Shown one piece after another: positions 1 to 5,587 of a stretch of DNA of 5,635 nt. A program made the translations under genes and the position numbers. The number at the start of each line of letters is the position of its first letter. Positions within the stretch are counted from its first letter, which is position 1. Under the pieces are notes generated by a model. It saw nothing but the letters and a program-made list of their open reading frames with translations, searched no databases and was not told where the DNA came from. This DNA is from an uncultured Eubacteriales bacterium (GTDB lineage: Bacteria > Bacillota > Clostridia > Christensenellales > Aristaeellaceae), in NCBI GenBank assembly GCA_900548125.1, contig URJN01000155.1, positions 1 through 5,635 of the forward strand, written 5' to 3'.

Positions 1-924
1 GTATTGCGCTTTATACGGTTCGGGCATGGACAGCTCGTCCGCAAGGCGCGAAAAGGATGTGCCGGGCGGCAGGGCGTTCGCCTTGATCCAAAGACGGGCG
101 ATATAGGGGAACATGGCGCAGACCGCTTCCCGCGGATCGTCGGACTTCATGCGAGTGCGGAGAGCTTCTTCCGCTTTGCGGCGTTTACTCCCTGCCAGAA
201 AGGGCAGGAACGGCACAGTCAGAAGCGCCAGAATCAACAGGACAATCAGCGCGACACGCAGGATATTCCATAGATCCGGCGCGGAAACCTGCTTTTCCAG
301 CTGAGTTTGAAGCCGGTAGGCATGATTTTTTTGCGCTTGTCCGCCGCCTTCGGCTAAGCTGAGCCGATTTTCGCGGCGCGTTTCCAAGGCTTCCGGCGTG
401 GATTCGGCGGGGAGATCGAACGTTTGCTCCGCGAGCAGGCTCAGCTGATCGCGGACACGTTCGGAGGCGGCTTCCACAGCGTCGTTTGTGCCGGGAAAGA
501 GAAGCACTGAGCCGAGCAGGACGGCAAACAGAATGGGCAGTATGCGGACAGCGCGGCGGCGGGTCAGGCAGAAGCCCAGCGCACCGAACAGGAGCAGGTT
601 CGCCCACACCGGCAGAGAGACGCCCAGAACAGCCTGAAGGACGGCGAGGACAGCGGCAAGAAGCAGCGCGGCGGGTCTGAAACGCCACGCACCCAAAATC
701 AGCGCGGGCAGGCAGAGAAAGAGCAGAGCCGACGCGGGCAGAGCGGACGTATCCGGCGGAACGGAAAAGAAATCATAGACATAGGCGTTTCGCGCCTGAC
801 TGAGCGCAAAGAGCCGATTGCACAGGAGCATGGCGCTTTGGCGTGCGGGCGGCAGACAAAAGAGAAGGAGAAGCGCCGACAGCCCGAGCATGGCGGAGAA
901 GAGGAAAGGGCGCTTGTTTGACAT
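1..924 (-). CDS. Multi-pass membrane protein of the MoxR/DUF58 cluster, TgpA-like topology with DUF4129-like tail (partial, C-terminus off the window)
   Basis: The open frame runs without a stop from an ATG at 924 to base 1, giving 308 codons; the C-terminus lies outside the window. It starts MSNKRPFL and has hydrophobic segments at about residues 8-25, 63-80, 85-120 (long enough for two passes) and 127-143. A polar, charged, helix-prone stretch follows at about 149-211, then a last strong membrane segment at about 219-245 and a basic cytoplasmic tail (SKRRKAEEALRTR). The tail segment DDPREAVCAMFPYIARLW...LPPGTSFSRLADEL resembles the DUF4129 pattern seen at the C-terminus of TgpA-type membrane transglutaminases. 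The loop between the last two membrane segments is only about 75 residues, has no cysteine, and so holds no transglutaminase triad. The gene lies 61 nt after the DUF58 stop, with a modest SD-like AAAAGAG about 10 nt before the ATG, so it is probably the fourth gene of the operon. The same frame stays open upstream into the end of the DUF58 gene, but no better start is seen. The family assignment is inferred; the reading frame and topology are well supported. Confidence 0.75.
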   Translation of the reverse strand, partial: MSNKRPFLFSAMLGLSALLLLFCLPPARQSAMLLCNRLFALSQARNAYVYDFFSVPPDTSALPASALLFLCLPALILGAWRFRPAALLLAAVLAVLQAVLGVSLPVWANLLLFGALGFCLTRRRAVRILPILFAVLLGSVLLFPGTNDAVEAASERVRDQLSLLAEQTFDLPAESTPEALETRRENRLSLAEGGGQAQKNHAYRLQTQLEKQVSAPDLWNILRVALIVLLILALLTVPFLPFLAGSKRRKAEEALRTRMKSDDPREAVCAMFPYIARLWIKANALPPGTSFSRLADELSMPEPYKAQY

Positions 925-985
925 AGGGCAGATGCTCTTTTCTATCGGAATGGGATTTTGGGCTTGCGTGGGGAAGCTGTGCGAA

Positions 986-2053
986 TCACAATTCAAGCAG
1001 CGGCTGATTTTTGCCGAATGCGGCGACACGTATGGCGCCCGGGGACGCATACGCGCCGACGCTTTCCGGAAGGACGAGCGTCACGCGGTTTTCGCGAAAC
1101 AGGGAGACGGCATCGGTATCTGGTCGGGGAGAAAAAACACCGATATGCGAGAAATGGAGCGCATCGCCGGTTTCAAAGTGAGCGGACGGAATGAGAGCCT
1201 GACGCATCGCCTGCACCCAATCGTCCTGGGAAGAAACGGGAATCGGCATGCCGTTTTCAACAGAGAGAAAATGCGGTATGCCCTGCTGGATGAGAGCGCG
1301 GGAAACGGAGAACAGAGCGGAGAGCGTTTCTTCCATGGCGTCGGGCGCGGGCGGTTCGGGAAACGCCGTGCGCAGATTCAGAAGGACGCCGAAGGAAGGC
1401 GGCTCGTTGGTTTCGCGGAGCATGGTTTTGTCCATTTTGCCCGACAGCTTCCAATGGATTCGCCGAACGGAATCGCCGGGCAGGTATTCACGAAAAGAGG
1501 TCGTGTCCGAGCCTGAAGAAAGGCTGGACACGACCGGCGTAAACGCACCTTCGCTGAGGGGAGAAGTGCTTTCGTCCAGAAAAACATGCGCGTCAAAAAG
1601 CCGGGGAAGAACGACCAGCGTAGATGTGGCTTTTCCCTGAACAGGAAAATGGCACAGCCCGAAAATGTCGCGAATCTCGGCTTTTTGCAGCGTCAGCGTG
1701 ACCGCGCCGCCGGAAAGCGGCGGCAGTGTCAGCGATTGATTGGCGGGAAAGTCAAGCGAAGCTGTCTCTCCGGTCATCAAATGGGAGATGGCAAGCGTTC
1801 CCGCGGCGTCGGCAAAGTACGGTGCATGCCGAACATTCAGTCGGCAGACAACCTCCTCGCCTGCCTGACACACATCCGGCGCGGACAGGGAGAACGCGGC
1901 GCGGCGCGAACCGAGCCATGCGCAGAGGATAGACAACAGCGGCAGAACCAGCGACGCAATCCATACGGCGCGCGTGCCGGCGTTGTTTTCAAAAAAGCAC
2001 AGCGCGGAAACGGCAATCAGCCACAGCGCATAGGCAAGTCTGCGTCGAATCAT
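986..2053 (-). CDS. DUF58 family membrane-anchored protein
   Basis: A 355-residue protein starting MIRRRLAYALW. Two N-terminal membrane segments (about residues 7-21 and 29-48) are followed by a beta-rich stretch and then the family signature REYLPGDSVRRIHWKLSG at 188-205, continuing to KTMLRE near 213. That is the hallmark of DUF58 proteins, which pair with MoxR ATPases. The region after the signature would be the vWA-like fold, but the expected metal-site DxSxS is not present: the strand reads FGVLLNLRTAF at 221-231. The start was chosen because its ATG overlaps the TGA of the upstream ATPase gene (ATGA, 2053-2050), a typical translational coupling; the same frame is open farther upstream to 2245, but that part lies inside the ATPase gene and reads as low-complexity shadow sequence. 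DUF58 proteins are thought to be partners or recruiters for MoxR ATPase action at the membrane; the exact substrate is unknown. Confidence 0.93.
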   Translation of the reverse strand: MIRRRLAYALWLIAVSALCFFENNAGTRAVWIASLVLPLLSILCAWLGSRRAAFSLSAPDVCQAGEEVVCRLNVRHAPYFADAAGTLAISHLMTGETASLDFPANQSLTLPPLSGGAVTLTLQKAEIRDIFGLCHFPVQGKATSTLVVLPRLFDAHVFLDESTSPLSEGAFTPVVSSLSSGSDTTSFREYLPGDSVRRIHWKLSGKMDKTMLRETNEPPSFGVLLNLRTAFPEPPAPDAMEETLSALFSVSRALIQQGIPHFLSVENGMPIPVSSQDDWVQAMRQALIPSAHFETGDALHFSHIGVFSPRPDTDAVSLFRENRVTLVLPESVGAYASPGAIRVAAFGKNQPLLEL

Positions 2054-2988
2054 AGGCGTTGATCCGGGCTTTCCACGGAGGAAAGCAGGTCGTGCAAGAT
2101 ATCCGCGTTCGTTGTGCCGGAAAGCCGCGCTTTCGGCGTTGCCGCGACGCGATGCGCACAGACATCCTGCCAAACATCCTGCACATCTTCGCCGATGACG
2201 TAATCGCGCCCAAGCAGATATGCCCGTGCTTTTGCCATGCGGCAAAGGCAGAGCGCACCGCGGGGGCTGACTCCGACTTCGAGCATCGGATGTTCACGGG
2301 AAGCCATGGTCAGGCGCGTGATGTAATCCAAAATGGCGTCGCTGACCGATACGGCGCGCACAGCGGTCTGCATCGCCAGAACATCTTCACGCGAGGCGAC
2401 CTGACACACGCGGTCGAGGGGGTTTTCATCCTGACGGGCGCGGAGCATCGCAATCTGCGCGTCGCGGTCGGGATAGCCGACGGACAGGCGCACCAGAAAG
2501 CGATCCATCTGCGCATAGGGAAGCAGCTGTGTGCCTGCCGTGCCGACGTTGTTCTGCGTGGCGATGACGATGAACGGCTTGGGGAGCGGGTAGGTGTGTC
2601 CATCTACGGTAATCTGTCGCTCTTCCATCGCTTCCAAAAGGGCGGACTGCGTTTTGCTGGATGTGCGGTTAATCTCGTCGCCCAAAAGCAGATTGGCGTT
2701 CGTCACGGCGCCGGGGCGGTAGACGAATTCGCCGCTCTGCCTGTCATAGACGGAGAAGCCGACGATATCGGAGGGAAGCACGTCCGGCGTGAACTGAATA
2801 CGGCTGAAATCAAGCCCCAGCGCACGGCTGAGCGCGACGGCGAGCGTCGTTTTGCCGACGCCCGGCACGTCGTCCAGCAGGATATGCCCCTCGGCAAGCA
2901 ATGCCATGAGAATCTTCTCGATGACGCCGCGCTTGCCGACGACGGCTTTTTCAATTTCGGAAAGGATGGATTCAAGCTGTAGATTCAT
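2050..2988 (-). CDS. MoxR-family AAA+ ATPase
   Basis: A 312-residue cytoplasmic ATPase. Visible motifs: Walker A VPGVGKTT (41-48), Walker B LLGDEINRT (101-109), sensor 1 ATQNN (143-147, where most relatives have ATQNP), the MDRF arginine-finger region (161-164) and the GVSPRGAL sensor 2/lid motif (239-246). Length and motif order fit a complete MoxR protein (AAA_3 domain plus lid). MoxR ATPases are proposed to use ATP hydrolysis to remodel or activate partner proteins, commonly together with a DUF58 protein encoded next door, and that partner is the next gene here, overlapping by 4 nt. The ATG sits only 3 nt after the TAA of the secreted nucleotidase-like gene; a GGTGA about 10 nt upstream, inside the end of that gene, can serve as ribosome binding site. 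Tight spacing on both sides points to co-transcription and coupled translation. Confidence 0.97.
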   Translation of the reverse strand: MNLQLESILSEIEKAVVGKRGVIEKILMALLAEGHILLDDVPGVGKTTLAVALSRALGLDFSRIQFTPDVLPSDIVGFSVYDRQSGEFVYRPGAVTNANLLLGDEINRTSSKTQSALLEAMEERQITVDGHTYPLPKPFIVIATQNNVGTAGTQLLPYAQMDRFLVRLSVGYPDRDAQIAMLRARQDENPLDRVCQVASREDVLAMQTAVRAVSVSDAILDYITRLTMASREHPMLEVGVSPRGALCLCRMAKARAYLLGRDYVIGEDVQDVWQDVCAHRVAATPKARLSGTTNADILHDLLSSVESPDQRL

Positions 2989-2991
2989 CGT

Positions 2992-3849
2992 TTATTTCAC
3001 CGTGATGCGTCCCTGCGGCGCGGCATAAGCGTCCGTCACCTGATTGTTCAGTTCCTCGGCAATGTACTGCCAAACGACGTCGCGGACAACGGCGGTCGTG
3101 ATGGCACTGTGCGGGTTGGCTTCCGCTGCCGCCTTGAAGATGTAGGAGGAGTCCATGCCGTTGTAGTTCGCGTTGCTCGTCACGACGGCGTAGAGTGCCT
3201 GCGCGTCAAACGGCTGACCGTTGACGGATTCCACGGTGACGCGGTTGACGGAGTTCGCCTGATACCAGAGATCGCCGTAGGCTTCGCCCTTGTCATATTC
3301 CTTCGTCGTGTCTACCGTGTAGACCAGACCGGAAACCTGCATGAAGGATGCGCACGCATCGGCGCTCTCATTCGTGCAGGGGAGAGACTGAGAAGCGGCT
3401 TCCAGTGCCTCGGCGAGCTGTTCGCCGGTCATATAGACGACGGCGACCTTGTTCGGGAAGGGCAGAACTTCAGCCAGCTCCGCCGCGCCGAACTTGCCTT
3501 CCGCAATATCGGCACGCAGGTTGCCGCCGTTCCAGAGCGCGACAACATGATCCGCATCGACGTCGAGATGGTCGATGCCGTTGGCGACGTCGTCCTCGTC
3601 AAAAGCGGCATGGATGTTTCCGGAAACGGCGAACCAGCGCAGGGCGTCTGTCCAGAGGTCGCCGAGGTTGGTTTCTTCCTTGCGGGCAGCGTTGTCCGCG
3701 CCGGAGAGGACGACCGTGGTGTACGCTTCGAGGGAGTCATCCAGCTCGATTTCGTTGTCGTGCGCATCGGTGAAGGTGGTGGCGAGCGCGATGGAGGAGG
3801 ACAGCAGCAGGCAGAGAGCCAGCATCAGAGAGAGAACCGTCTTTTTCAT
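2992..3849 (-). CDS. Secreted stand-alone 5'-nucleotidase C-terminal-domain protein
   Basis: A 285-residue exported protein. It starts MKKTV, with a signal peptide to about residue 23 (hydrophobic core, cleavage likely after ALA before TTFTD); there is no lipobox. The mature part matches the substrate-binding C-terminal domain of 5'-nucleotidases (5_nucleotid_C): ETNLGDLWTDAL (59-70), NGGNLRADI (107-115), VLPFPNKVAVVYMTGEQL (128-145), FMQVSGLVYTVD (169-180) and YAVVTSNANYNGMDSSYIF (220-238). The N-terminal metallophosphatase domain of full-length enzymes, with its DxH and GNHE metal motifs, is absent, and the 350 bp upstream cannot encode it. The protein is therefore probably not a phosphatase by itself; nucleotide binding or a partner role is inference. 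Cysteines 158 and 166 flank a short polar loop and could form a disulfide. The family GGDG[FY] position reads GMDSSY, suggesting a changed base-binding site. The ATG was chosen for the signal peptide and an AAGGAG site 9 nt upstream; the open frame extends to 4059, but that part crosses a terminator. First gene of the MoxR operon. Confidence 0.9.
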   Translation of the reverse strand: MKKTVLSLMLALCLLLSSSIALATTFTDAHDNEIELDDSLEAYTTVVLSGADNAARKEETNLGDLWTDALRWFAVSGNIHAAFDEDDVANGIDHLDVDADHVVALWNGGNLRADIAEGKFGAAELAEVLPFPNKVAVVYMTGEQLAEALEAASQSLPCTNESADACASFMQVSGLVYTVDTTKEYDKGEAYGDLWYQANSVNRVTVESVNGQPFDAQALYAVVTSNANYNGMDSSYIFKAAAEANPHSAITTAVVRDVVWQYIAEELNNQVTDAYAAPQGRITVK

Positions 3850-4023
3850 GGTTGTAAACTCCTTCTTTTTTACACTAATACATGGGAAGTTGCGCGAAAA
3901 ATCGCCCGCGTGAGCAAGGCTTCCGTGTTTTGCAGACTGGGGCGGAGGTGGGTGCGGGCTCAGCCCGCTTTCATTCACTGAGTTAAGCAGGGGGATGTGC
4001 CTTGAGAACATCCTCCGAGGCAT
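3850..4023 (-). other. Non-coding leader stretch between terminator and secreted-protein gene, with two hairpins
   Basis: No convincing gene or good sigma-A promoter is seen here; the best -10-like hexamer, TATTAG near 3885, has no acceptable -35. Two inverted repeats stand out. At 3990-4016 a nine-position stem with one mismatch (GGAGGATGT with ACATCCCCC in the minus-strand RNA, 9-nt loop) would mask a GGAGG. At 3954-3968 GCGGGC and GCCCGC form a 6-bp stem with a 3-nt loop. If transcription starts at the promoter near 4162-4190, this is the distal half of a roughly 300-nt 5' leader. Confidence 0.5.
3859..3864 (-). promoter_or_regulatory. Ribosome binding site (AAGGAG) fixing the start of the secreted protein
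   Basis: AAGGAG on the minus strand lies 9 nt before the ATG at 3849. It selects the MKKTV start, which gives a clean signal peptide, over in-frame upstream starts reaching 4059. Confidence 0.85.
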
Positions 4024-4070
4024 AAAAAAGGTGCTGGCGTACCCTTTCCCAAAGGGCATACCGGCACCTT
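4024..4070 (-). terminator. Intrinsic (Rho-independent) terminator, minus strand
   Basis: Arms at 4051-4070 and 4028-4047 pair over 20 positions with only two mismatches and two G-U pairs around a 3-nt loop. In the minus-strand RNA the stem ends GCACC and runs straight into six U (4029-4024). It lies about 130 nt after the kinase stop, so it can end kinase transcription. It also lies downstream of the promoter at 4162-4190, so it would stop, or conditionally stop, transcripts heading into the secreted-protein/MoxR operon. On the plus strand no U-run follows directly, so it is one-directional. Confidence 0.9.
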
Positions 4071-4155
4071 CATGATTGCCATTGTTTTTTAAAAGGGAAA
4101 TCCCAGCGGATGAAACGACCGGCTTCTGCCAATCCTCTGCCAGCTTCTGCTGACT
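4024..4155 (-). ncRNA. Candidate structured leader RNA or small RNA (about 130 nt)
   Basis: This is the stretch between the predicted start point of the promoter at 4162-4190 and the end of the terminator. In the minus-strand RNA it folds, by eye, into two adjacent hairpins with the same AGAA tetraloop: a 6-bp stem at 4139-4154 (GTCAGC/GCTGGC) and a 7-bp stem at 4117-4134 (GATTGGC/GCCGGTC), both using G-U pairs. A small GGGA/TCCC hairpin (4095-4104), a short A/U-rich link and the terminator stem follow. The 3' arm of the first hairpin (GCTGGC, 4139-4144) is the exact complement of GCCAGC in the terminator (4033-4038), so a competing antiterminator pairing is possible. I do not recognise a known riboswitch or T-box. 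It may be a cis-acting attenuator for the downstream operon or a free-standing sRNA. Confidence 0.4.
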
Positions 4156-4161
4156 GCTTGT

Positions 4162-4190
4162 ATTATGGCATAAGTGCGCATAAAAGTCAA
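4162..4190 (-). promoter_or_regulatory. Sigma-A-type promoter with extended -10
   Basis: Minus strand: -35 TTGACT (4190-4185), 17-nt spacer, -10 CATAAT (4167-4162) preceded by TGC, the extended -10 pattern. Each hexamer matches consensus at five of six positions. It begins 8 nt after the kinase stop codon and points at the structured leader and secreted-protein gene. Predicted start near 4155. Confidence 0.8.
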
Positions 4191-4198
4191 GGAAGCAC

Positions 4199-5515
4199 TC
4201 ACAGATTCAACAGAATGTGAACGCGGAAGGTCTTGTTTTCCGTACTCATAGTCAGCTGTCCGTTGTATTTGCGCACGGCGCTTTTGACGGAAATCAACCC
4301 CGTTCCGCAGCCGGAGTGACGTGTGGAATACAGCGTGTCGCCGTGACGCTTGAGCGTGCCGTCGTAGCGGTTTTCTACAATCAGCCCCAGCATGGCGGGG
4401 CTGAGCATCTGGCAGACGACGCTCACATCGCGCTCTTCGGGCGGCAGATTTTCGCTGGCGAGCAGCGCGTTTTCGAGCAGATTGCCCATCAGCATGCACA
4501 AATCGGCTTCCGGCAGGGGGAGCCGATCGGGCAGATTCAGATTCCAGTGAATGGGAATCTGCTTTTGAGAAGCCCAGAGCGCATAATAGCCCGCGATAGC
4601 GTCCACGGCGGGGTTGGAGCATAGAAGCGCAGGCGCATCGCCGATTTCACTTTCATACTGATGCAGATAGGTTTTGAGCGCATTCAGATTGCCGCTTTCC
4701 GTCAATCCGGATATCACGCGCAGGTGCTGACGGAAATCGTGGCGGAGATGGCGCGTCTGTTCCATGTAGGTTCGCAGCTCAGTATAGCGGCGGGATTCGA
4801 CGGCGAGCATCTGGTTTTCCTGCGTCAGATGGAGGTTGAGCGTGCATTCCCGCGCGATGCGGTAGTATTGGTAGAGCTGGAGAAAGACGGAGATGAAGGA
4901 CGCCAGAATCACCAGAACGCTGATCTTCTGCATCCGGTTGACGAGTATGGTTGCGGGATCCTGCGGAAGGATAAAGATGAACAGCGCGGTCAGTGCCATG
5001 GGCCAAATCCACACGGTGCGCCAGAGCCGTTCCTCGTCAAACTGGTTCAGAAGCCAGCGAATCCAAGGGACGGTTGTCGAGACATACAGCACAGACAGCA
5101 CAGCGGACAGCCCAAGCGAGAGCGCGGATGTAGAAAACAGGTAGACGTTCTCCGGATTATTCAGCTCTGCGCGGGCGTTGATGACCACCGCGAGCATGCG
5201 GCACATGGAAATCGCCATGGTGGAGGTCGTAAAAGCGAACGCGGACCGACCGAGGGAAAAAGCAGAGCTGAGCACGCGTCGATACAGGCAAAACGCCAGC
5301 AGCATTGCCCACCAGATCAGCGTATTGCTGTTGGCTCCGAGTACCGCACCGAACAGAGAAAACGCCAGCCAGAAGACGGCGGCGATGCCCAGCGCAATCA
5401 GCGGGGAACGCTTAGGGGACTTCATATGACTGCGTACAGGGGCAATACACAGAAGCGCAACGGAAAAGAAAATAGAGAAATCAGCAAGATAACGGGCAAA
5501 GAGAAGAATGTTCAC
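4199..5515 (-). CDS. AgrC-like (HPK10/GHKL) sensor histidine kinase
   Basis: A 438-residue membrane sensor kinase. The N-terminal half has six or seven hydrophobic segments (about residues 7-25, 37-60, 65-79, 92-112, 127-149, 168-186, 197-217), with very short loops and no extracytoplasmic sensor domain, as in AgrC-type peptide receptors. A helical linker (about 220-255) leads to the phosphoacceptor box HLRHDFRQHL with His259 followed by Asp260. The GHKL ATPase has the N box MGNLLENALLASE (343-355), IVENRYDG (379-386) and the glycine loop GCGTGL (402-407), ending with a typical YNGQLTMS strand pair. All catalytic motifs look intact. The start is GTG at 5515, 7 nt after AAGGGGG; an in-frame TTG at 5587 is rejected because it coincides with the promoter -35. 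No LytTR or other response regulator is present in the window; it may lie beyond base 5635 or elsewhere. The signal sensed is unknown. The gene ends 8 nt before a new promoter and is separated from the MoxR operon by a terminator. Confidence 0.93.
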   Translation of the reverse strand: MNILLFARYLADFSIFFSVALLCIAPVRSHMKSPKRSPLIALGIAAVFWLAFSLFGAVLGANSNTLIWWAMLLAFCLYRRVLSSAFSLGRSAFAFTTSTMAISMCRMLAVVINARAELNNPENVYLFSTSALSLGLSAVLSVLYVSTTVPWIRWLLNQFDEERLWRTVWIWPMALTALFIFILPQDPATILVNRMQKISVLVILASFISVFLQLYQYYRIARECTLNLHLTQENQMLAVESRRYTELRTYMEQTRHLRHDFRQHLRVISGLTESGNLNALKTYLHQYESEIGDAPALLCSNPAVDAIAGYYALWASQKQIPIHWNLNLPDRLPLPEADLCMLMGNLLENALLASENLPPEERDVSVVCQMLSPAMLGLIVENRYDGTLKRHGDTLYSTRHSGCGTGLISVKSAVRKYNGQLTMSTENKTFRVHILLNL

Positions 5516-5522
5516 GCAAATT

Positions 5523-5529
5523 CCCCCTT
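5523..5529 (-). promoter_or_regulatory. Ribosome binding site (AAGGGGG) for the GTG start of the kinase
   Basis: AAGGGGG on the minus strand ends 7 nt before GTG at 5515. This decides the non-ATG start and yields a protein that enters the first membrane segment directly (MNILLFARYL). Confidence 0.85.
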
Positions 5530-5558
5530 GAAAGTGAAAAGTACAGCCTGATATGCTT

Positions 5559-5587
5559 AGAATAGCATGCGGAGGGGTGAAATTCAA
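5559..5587 (-). promoter_or_regulatory. Probable kinase promoter, extended -10, with dyad over the -10
   Basis: Minus strand: -35 TTGAAT (5587-5582), 17-nt spacer, -10 TATTCT (5564-5559) preceded by TGC. Each hexamer matches consensus at four of six positions, helped by the extended -10. An inverted repeat ATGCT-N6-AGCAT (5568-5553) is centred on the -10 and could be an operator. The predicted start near 5552 leaves a leader of about 37 nt. Confidence 0.55.

Noticed and set aside
2054..2245. N-terminal extension of the DUF58 protein to 2245.
   Set aside because: It lies entirely within the MoxR gene, is Arg/Cys/Ala-rich shadow sequence, and the ATGA overlap at 2050-2053 gives a family-like start.
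2059..2982. Long plus-strand frames opposite the MoxR gene (2059-2982), the secreted protein (3109-3981) and the kinase (4661-5551).
   Set aside because: They mirror real minus-strand genes, show His/Arg/Gln/Gly-rich compositions without recognisable motifs, and lack good start sites. They are antisense shadows of GC-rich codon use.
3954..3968. GCGGGC-TCA-GCCCGC hairpin as a plus-strand terminator.
   Set aside because: The following TTTCATT is not a proper U-run and there is no plus-strand gene to terminate.
3850..4059. N-terminal extension of the secreted protein to an ATG at 4059.
   Set aside because: It would start inside the terminator hairpin, has proline-rich non-conserved content, and would bury the signal peptide. 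The start at 3849 has AAGGAG at 9 nt.
3975..4082. A 35-codon minus-strand frame (starting MAIMKVPVCPLGKG) with several Cys and Gly, next to an AgrC-like kinase, tempting as a signal peptide precursor.
   Set aside because: It has no Shine-Dalgarno site, and its codons run through the intrinsic terminator stem and U-run, so it is more simply explained as terminator plus leader. There is no AgrB-like processing gene nearby.
4024..4155. T-box, purine, c-di-GMP or other known riboswitch in the leader.
   Set aside because: I could not find the T-box antiterminator consensus or any aptamer core motif I know. GGGTACGCC in the terminator is only loosely T-box-like.
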